Of a stretch of DNA of 64,000 nt, positions 57,544 through 64,000 are shown in pieces. Made by a program: the position numbers and the translations under genes. Each line of letters starts with the position of its first letter. The first letter of the stretch is position 1. This DNA comes from Cryptomeria japonica (lineage: Eukaryota; Streptophyta; Pinopsida; Cupressales; Cupressaceae): assembly GCF_030272615.1 (NCBI RefSeq), contig NC_081406.1:258653386-258717385 (forward strand), given 5' to 3'. Below the pieces are notes generated by a model. It was not told the DNA's origin. It did no database searches and worked only from the letters and a program-made list of their open reading frames with translations.

Positions 57544-59663
57544 GGTTTTTTAGAAATACCTACCTCAAAGATGGTTCTTTGAGTCCCATCTGCTATGTTC
57601 TTTCTTGTTTCCATAGTCCTCTTCTTTGCATTTGAATATCTTCCTAGAGAATTATCTTGAGCTCCCACATGCCCAAGTCTACTTCTGGTATTTCTGGTTG
57701 ATGTACTATTGTTGTTGTTGTTGTTATTCTTTTTTTTGTTCTTAATCTTTCTTTTATCCTCCAATACTTCTTCTTCTTGCTGCTTTGATTCACTCTTTCC
57801 CAGTGCCTTTTTGATGTCTTCCTCATCTCCCCATTTTGTCTCATTTTCCTCTAGAAAGATCAACCTTACCTTAGTAGGAGAGACTAATGAAATTTCCAAC
57901 AACCCTTGATCCAAGATGTTATTAGGTTGTGCATCTTGGATCTAGTCTGCTCCCTTATCTGTCTCACAAGAGTTTGAGATCGAATTAAAATTGTCTCCTT
58001 CCTCTTTATTGTCTTTGGGTTGATTATCTCCCTTTTTCTTTTGACCGTTATTTCTCTTCTCACTATTGTCTGTGTTTTGATCTATCTTATCTTTTTCCTT
58101 TTCCTCTTTTTGGCTACTCACTTGTGACTCTCTTTCTCAATCATCTGAATCCTTGCCATTTTGCTCCTTTTTCTGATGGGTGACATTTTCATTATCTCCT
58201 TTCTTCTTTTCATTTCCCAACTCTCTGACTAAAACTTCCTTTGTCTTTCCAGCCTGAGATTGTTTTTCCTAATCTAGATCATCAGATTGCGAAGCTTTCA
58301 AAGATTTGTCCACCTTTTTCCATACTTTAGTTTGGGATTGAGATTTGACCGCATTACTTGGGCATTTTTTAGCCCAGTGTCCTACTTTCTTACGGTGAAA
58401 GTATGCAAAAGGAATTGTTTCGTAAACAATATTCTGCTTCCATTTGCCAAGCTTTGATTCTATCTCTATTTCCTCTGACATATCCATTTCGGGCCCAATT
58501 CCTATGTAGATTCTGACATATATAAGTCTTCTTCTGGATGTCGTGACTGGATCAATGACAATAAGCTCCCCAAAGGCATTGGCTATTCCTGCAAACACAT
58601 CTTCCTTCCAATATTACATTGGGAGTCCAAGTAACTTTATCCAAACTAGAACTTTGACCGCAATTTTTTTTTCTCTTCTCGCATTAGGGTACCATTTCTG
58701 GATATACATTAAATATTTGCCTATCACCCAAGTATCGTTGCAAAGGATGTTCCTGCAGTCCTCCTCACAAGAGAAAGAAAATGACAGACATCCTTTATTC
58801 ATCGCAACCACATCCACTAGACCTTTCAAGTTCCATTTCCTCTTAACAAACCCACGAACAACCTCAATGTTCGGTCTCATACCATAAAATTTACCAATCA
58901 AAGTATTTTCCATGTGAGCAATGTTATGATCTATAATTTGATCAGGAACAGAAATGGTGAACTTACCCTGAGACACATTCGAGGTATTTTTGATTGGGGG
59001 CAAGGATGACTTAACTTTAGGTTTGACCCCAAACAAAGAGGACCATTTACCAATGTGTCCAATCGATCCGGGCCACCCCCTTAGATCCCCTAAATTCGTC
59101 AGGTTCTTGAGATCCTTCCCATTAGATTCTTTTCCTTCCATTGTGACCTCTGAACCGCTTGCCGCTTGCTGTCCTGGACTTGCTTCAAGTTTGCGGCCTC
59201 CCAAATTTAAATTTTGAACCTAAACATTCCCCTTAACTCGTGCTATCTGCTCCTCACGTGATCTGGGGCCCCCACCTGGGTCCCTCGAGTCCAAAGGAAC
59301 ATTGGGTTCCTTACCATCTGAACTCTCCCCTTCTATAAGACTCCTTGAATCTCCTGCTACATTCTATCCCGCTGCTGAACCAGTGCTCCTGCCCAAGAAA
59401 TTTGAAATTTGGGCCCGACTGCTCCCCTTCTCCTCCCCGCTCTCCACCTTAACTCTTGATATCTTCTCCTCACGTGATTTGGGGCCCCCACTTGAGTCCC
59501 CCGAGTCCAAAGGAACATCGAGTTCCTTACCATTCGAACTCTCCCCTTCTACAGGACTCCCTGAAACTCCTACTACATTCCGTCCTGTTGCTGAACCAGT
59601 GCTCTCGCCCAAAAAATTTGAAATTTGTGCCCAACCGCTCCCCTTCTCCTCCCTGCTCTGCAT
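57540..59663 (-). pseudogene. ORF1 of the LINE (DUF4283-like, zinc-knuckle, acidic/basic tail)
   Basis: Starts MQSREEKGSGWAQISNFLGE. Two 72-residue tandem units follow. The RNA-binding core contains NTLIGKFYGMRPNIEVVRGF, VKRKWNLKGLVDVVAMNKGC and NDTWVIGKYLMYIQKW, resembling the DUF4283 region of plant LINE ORF1. A knuckle remnant follows (YFHRKKVGHWAKKC, first Cys lost). The Lys/Glu/Asn-rich tail (58260-57540) ends ISKKP, stop. Several in-frame stops are present. ORF1 proteins bind LINE RNA. Confidence 0.78.
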
Positions 59664-59665
59664 TT
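59234..59665. repeat. 216-bp tandem duplication within LINE ORF1
   Basis: Two head-to-tail units: the tcctcacgtgat block begins at 59251 and again at 59467, with the following text matching throughout (ggggcccccac(c/t)tg, cccttctcctcc(c/t)(c/t)gctct). The period is a multiple of three and the frame is kept. Confidence 0.88.
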
Positions 59666-59699
59666 GTTAATCTTCATTGCAAACTTGAGCGTTGCGTTA

Positions 59700-60790
59700 C
59701 ACAAGTGACTATCTCCATATTGTTATTACCTGTTTCATATCAGTATTTCTTCATGTTGGTATGTAAATTGTTATTGTATTTTGGATTGATGTACGACTGT
59801 CAAAACATTATTTTCATGCTTTCCCTGTTATAAAGTGTAATGTGTTTAAACTAAAAGGTTTCATGATAAATATATATCATTTTCCTTTAATAGCTTAATA
59901 TTTTTGTCTGATTAGCATGAAAACTCTGAGACTCTTTAAGTCCAGAGTTTTTGTTGTATGAATCTTTTGGTGAAAAATACAAAGATCAACACAAACATTC
60001 TTTTTTCTATCTGATTAGTCATTCAATAGGACTCTGGACTTAACAGGCCTTAGGGAAAGATGCAATAACCGTACATTTCACTTGCATGCTAGGCTCAACC
60101 CTTGTGGGAGCCACATTTACCCCACATGCTAAAAATGAACATGATTATCCCTGCTTCGGCACATGACACAAACATGTTAGAAAAATTTATACATATTTGA
60201 GGTTTGCATGACAACTCCTTGTTTGATTTTGGATGTTCAAAGCAAACACTACATCTGATATACATAAGGATTAGTATGTGTATGCATGAGTAGATGTTCA
60301 TGTATAGGATGCAGCCTTTCATTGCTTAGAACTTTTGTTCTAACTCATTGTATGCACTTAATGCAGGACACAGGGCTCTAAAGATTAGGGAGTTGGCAAG
60401 GCGAGGCAAGACAAATCAGAGAAGATCAAGCCGACGGAACCAGTCATTCATGCAATGTCTGGTTACCTTCTCTACATGTCTTCTTTTCTTTTCACATTTT
60501 CTCATGCACGTATATCTTAATTCTTATTTGTATCAGCTGAGCATAGTTAGTCTCATGACTTGTTGTGTGAGACACATATATTTTCTTCCATTTAATAATA
60601 ATTGTGTTTTTCAAAAGATTGTGAAATATTTTATGTTTCATTCACATACATGAATGCAAAGATTTATATCCATGTAATCTTGTAAAATTGCTTCATTTGT
60701 GTGACTGAATGTAGCATAAGAGGTTATAAAATGTACCATTTACTTAAAAAACTTAGTGGCTCTACCTGATTGAGCGTGTAGGTGAAAATA
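59700..60790. other. Right part of the insertion; one exon-like segment
   Basis: No full gene. A segment at about 60365-60463 (HRALKIRELARRGKTNQRRS then SRRNQSFMQC) is preceded by atgcag and followed by a gt, resembling a short internal exon. The protein is not recognised and the call is weak. Confidence 0.3.
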
Positions 60791-60799
60791 TGGTAACAA

Positions 60800-61672
60800 G
60801 AAGTTTGAAACAACCATGCATGAAATTCAGAGTAGCCTGGAGAAAAATGAGAAGGAACTCCATAATGCAAAGGGATTATTACAGCAAGAGCAAGATCGCA
60901 TAGTGCGGCTTTAGGATGCTTTTCAGGATAGAGGCACCAAGATCCTCACTTTGGAGCATCAGGCCACTCGTGAACATGACAAAAATAAGGATCTACAAAA
61001 TGAGATAAGAGTGAGGGATGATGAAATCACACATTTATCTCAGCTTCCCCCCCTTTGGAAGTTCCTCAAGATCTCTCCCCAATTGTGGAAGAATTGTATG
61101 TTTCTCATTGGGAGAAGATTAACCAGTATTTCCCTTCGCTGTAGCCCGTGCTGAGGTTCCTAGGTGAAGCACAGTCTCTTTGTGCTTGAGCGGGCATTCT
61201 CATTGATAGAGTTGCACTCTTAATTGGTCCTAAGCTCCCCATAGCCCTGAGGTTGGTTCAATGGCTATATGCCGCTTCTGATGAATATTTTATGGCAAAG
61301 GGAGTTGCAGATCGCAATCAATTGATCAAGAGAGCCAATATTTTCATCAATCATCACAAGGAAGCCATGCAAGTGTTTGCAACACTTAATTCCTTGAGGA
61401 TTTTGGTTCCAGATATCAAACGACGTGTGGAGAGATTTGTGAACCTTGGCCTACCTTTGCCTTTTCCTACAGACAATTCTATTTTGGGCATTGAGCAAGT
61501 TATGAAGCAAATTGAGGAGCTACAACAAAATCAAACTTTCCTAGAATGCATCAATAGTCCTATTTCAGTAGAGGAAGTCGAGCAACTTTTACATCCCCTG
61601 GCTCAGCTCTATGCACTTCTGAAGATGGTCCATGAAGAACCAGCAAGCTTGCCATTTGATGAAGTTATCTAA
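60800..61672 (+). pseudogene. Third ORF of the Tat-like element, part 3 (C-terminus)
   Basis: Resumes the coiled coil (MHEIQSSLEKNEKELHNAKG, REHDKNKDLQNEIRVRDDEI). After shifts it carries a 139-codon open block with MVQWLYAASDEYFMAKGVAD, INHHKEAMQVFATLNSLRIL and ISVEEVEQLLHPLAQLYALL, ending about 160 bp before the 3' LTR. The style and position match parts 1 and 2 (40480-41650, 47949-49060). Together they describe a protein of more than 900 residues. Confidence 0.55.
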
Positions 61673-61835
61673 TTGGACCAGAATGCCAGATCCTGGAAGT
61701 TCAGGTGTTACCCTCTGAAGACGATTGGACTCTGTTGTAGCAGGTCTTTGATCCGCTTTTTTGAATTCAAGCTTAAAGTGTAGTCTCTGAACCAACTATT
61801 TTGGATCCTAGCATTCTGCAAGTAGAATTCCCCTT

Positions 61836-62876
61836 TGAGTCACCATTCCCCTTTCTCTTTTTGGCTTGATCTTCCATTTGTGTGCATGTGCCATGTGGTG
61901 TCACGACACTGCTCTAAGTAGCTCGCCTTTCTTGCCTTGTATTGAGAAAGCACAGAGTTGCCGCATGGCACATGATTTTTCTTCGATGTAAGTGTTTTTG
62001 GCCCCACCATTCTTCATGTGCTAGCAGTGACACTTGGCATCTTTGCGCTTCATGTCCTGGTCCCCATTTTGTGCTTGACTTTCAGGTTCCTCTGAGTTTC
62101 CACATGTCCCTTTGATGATTCATGAACCATAATATTGTTGGTGTCGTGATTTTCTTGTTTTGGAAGGTGCAGAGATCGCCATGATGCAGTTTGCATAATG
62201 ACATTGAAAGGCTATTTTCACCTTTTTGATTGCACGCGTCTCTTTGGATGCCACACAAGGATTTTCCTAATAGGGAGCGGTTGCTGGGATTTTTCTTGTG
62301 CTTTCCTGCTATTGTTTAAGGGCTATTTATTGGCCTTCCCTCTATTATTTTTGTGGTTTAGACTTTTAAGAAAAGATATTTAGATTTTGACTTTGTAAAT
62401 CAGGCCTTTATGTGGATTATGTTTTGTGGATGATAAAGATATTATACTGTGCCTATGGCCTTTATGGTTATTTTTTTTCAAACTTAATAGATTAACTTCT
62501 ATGCTATTTTTTGATTCAATAAATTCTATGATATATGCTGTGAGACTCCGTGGATTAAACTATGTTCAACTTGTTATCTATTGGATGAGCCTTGTTTGAT
62601 TATCTTCTTAAATTATATTGGGCATGTAGATTGTTGAATGGGCCTTAAAACTGCAATTACTTGGGTTTTCTATGCTGCAAATGCTCTAAAAAATATTCCG
62701 ACGCATTGCCTAATTAGTATAGCCTTTAAGTTTTCTTTCTCCCTTTTCTTCCCCCCATTGTATGAAGAGTTAGCTTATCAAACTCGAAGGTTATTCAGTG
62801 AACTTCGCGCAAAGGTCCCCCATCACTGAATTTCCCATAAGGTTGTTAGCGTTTAATGCAAAATTCGTAGTCAACA
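61836..62876 (+). repeat. 3' LTR of the Tat-like element
   Basis: TGAGTCACCATTCCCC...GTAGTCAACA, homologous along its length to 27964-28597 plus 31106-31534, and uninterrupted at the CCTTT site (62459-62463). No clear purine tract precedes it. Confidence 0.82.
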
Positions 62877-64000
62877 CAACCACGAAATAAAAACTATCAT
62901 CAGAGGTCTAACTTTCAAGGACAAAACCAGTGGAGTAATGCCAGACCCATGAATAATTTAAATCACTTGGTTGCAACTAATTCAAAGGCATTGGTTCCAA
63001 CGTAAAACAATCTTGCTCAAGAACAAGATTGGTGTAATCAGTGCAATTAGCCACATAATAAGACCTCATGTTAGAATGGTGGGTTCACTCAGGCCTTGAT
63101 AGCACAAGGTGAGCCAACCACATCAGGACACCAACAATTTGGTGATTGTCCAAACCATTCACATGCAAATTTGTCTTTTATGAATTGGCAAGAGGTTGAT
63201 TTTTGTGGAATGAATCAGGAAAATAATGACAGTGTGGCCAGCAATACAAGATCCAAGAAAAGGGCCATAGACCTTAATGCTACTTCTACCACAATGGCTC
63301 AAGCTCCACAAGATACCAAGCAATCTCTAATGCCAAAGACTCCTAACAAGGTGGATGCTCCAACTAAAGATCAGGACTTGACACAAAATGTCAAGAAGGG
63401 GGAACCACCTAGGGCTCTTGCAATATCAAAGCTAGGCCTTGCTACTATAAAGGTTTCCACTAAGGTCATGGTTCCATTCAACATAGTAGAGCAAATGAAA
63501 AAAGAAAGACTTAATTTCTCTATGTGGGATGCGCTTTCTATCCCATCTTAGAGAGACTTACTCCAGGAAGCCTTGAAAGACATAAATGTTGCAGAGGTCA
63601 CTACAAAAAGTTGTAGTTCTTGGACTTCTACGAGTTTGGTGCAACCTTTAGAGATAGAGAATTCAAAGAACATCAGTAAGCCTCCTCCCTTCTATCTTTC
63701 TCTGATTATATGAAATAATCTTGTTCATAATTATATGATAGATAGTGGGGTTGGTAATTTAGTTATTCCAAAGGTTGTAGCTGATCACCTAGGCATCAAA
63801 TATGAGCCTATATCAAGAGGTGTTCTGCAACTAGATGACACATCCATTCAGACTGTGGGGTCATCGAAGACCTAAATTTGACCTTTCATGCTTCCCTAGG
63901 TTGCAGCGCATTGCAAGAGGTCTTAGTGATTGACCTCCCAATGTACTTTGCCTTTTGTCTATCTAGGGAATTCACTACTAAGATAGGGGGTTACCTATCC
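62877..64000 (+). pseudogene. Gag C-terminus and protease of a second Tat-like gypsy element (runs off the window)
   Basis: A damaged knuckle (WCNQCN-stop-PHNKTSC) is followed by ALIAQGEPTTSGHQQFGDC, SNTRSKKRAIDLNATSTTMA and VMVPFNIVEQMKKERLNFSM. WDALSIPS, a stop, RDLLQEALKDI, the protease signature YMIDSGVGNLVIP at about 63735 and GVLQLDDTSIQTVG come next. Near the window end the text returns to the KIGGYLS-coding motif seen at 35210, so this is a relative of the 27964-62876 element. It may be the continuation of the element begun by LTR E and the gag start at 27717. Confidence 0.7.

Larger units (their letters stand above)
52940..59663 (-). mobile_element. L1-type LINE with C-terminal RNase H
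   Basis: On the minus strand, in order: ORF1 (59663-57540), overlapping ORF2 with AP-endonuclease (57543 down to about 56830), RT (about 56250-55230), a Cys/His C-terminal region and an RNase H (53880-53353). This is the usual layout of plant L1 elements that have acquired RNase H. Length is about 6.7 kb. Stops and shifts are scattered. The 3' end is near 52940, where two copies of gatcccatccaaacaa lie. No poly(A) (plus-strand poly-T) or target duplication was found. Confidence 0.85.

Overview
This is a transposon-dominated nuclear window from a seed plant, probably a gymnosperm or conifer. That placement is an inference. It rests on large, old, decayed and nested LTR elements, on a CRK-type plant kinase pseudo-exon, and on one intronless DYW-class pentatricopeptide repeat (PPR) gene. 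No bacterial or organellar gene organisation is seen. The only clearly intact host gene is the PPR-DYW gene at 6669-9383 (+), predicted to be an organellar RNA-editing factor.

Left part (1-24 kb). A minus-strand LTR element (A) runs off the left edge. It has a 1.24 kb LTR at 2419-3662, a Met-tRNA-type primer site, a decayed coiled-coil/zinc-knuckle ORF, and an uninterrupted ORF of at least 187 codons at 1-561. After the PPR gene come two compact LTR elements with perfect 5-bp target-site duplications (TSDs). Element C (11313-13877, TSD ATTTG) carries mostly non-retroviral coding sequence. Element D (17310-20496, TSD GATTC) is a gypsy element that has lost the core of pol by an in-frame deletion. 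Tandem repeats and unassigned decayed ORFs lie between them.

Middle and right part (24-64 kb). This is a set of nested insertions. An AT-rich LTR (E) appears to be split by about 2.1 kb that carries a CDPK-related kinase (CRK) exon with its splice donor. Behind it lies the start of a gag. The rest of a gag-protease region appears at 62.9-64.0 kb, beyond a Tat-like Ty3/gypsy element of about 35 kb (27964-62876) with matching 1.04-1.06 kb LTRs. That element carries gag, protease, an extra RNase H placed before the reverse transcriptase (RT), RT, an RT-linked RNase H, an integrase, an antisense ORF with an acidic tail, and a long third ORF. It has four interruptions: a solo LTR in its 5' LTR (TSD CCTTT, with an empty site visible in its own 3' LTR); a second solo LTR in gag; an integrase-deleted Copia element at 41651-47948; and about 11.7 kb at 49.06-60.8 kb that contains an L1-type LINE on the minus strand. 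The LINE has overlapping ORF1/ORF2, an endonuclease, an RT and a C-terminal RNase H.

Nearly all transposon reading frames carry stops or frameshifts, so the region is a fossil record and not a working gene cluster. Boundaries supported by TSDs or paired LTRs are reliable. The ends of LTR E, of the insertion inside it, and of the insertion holding the LINE are approximate.
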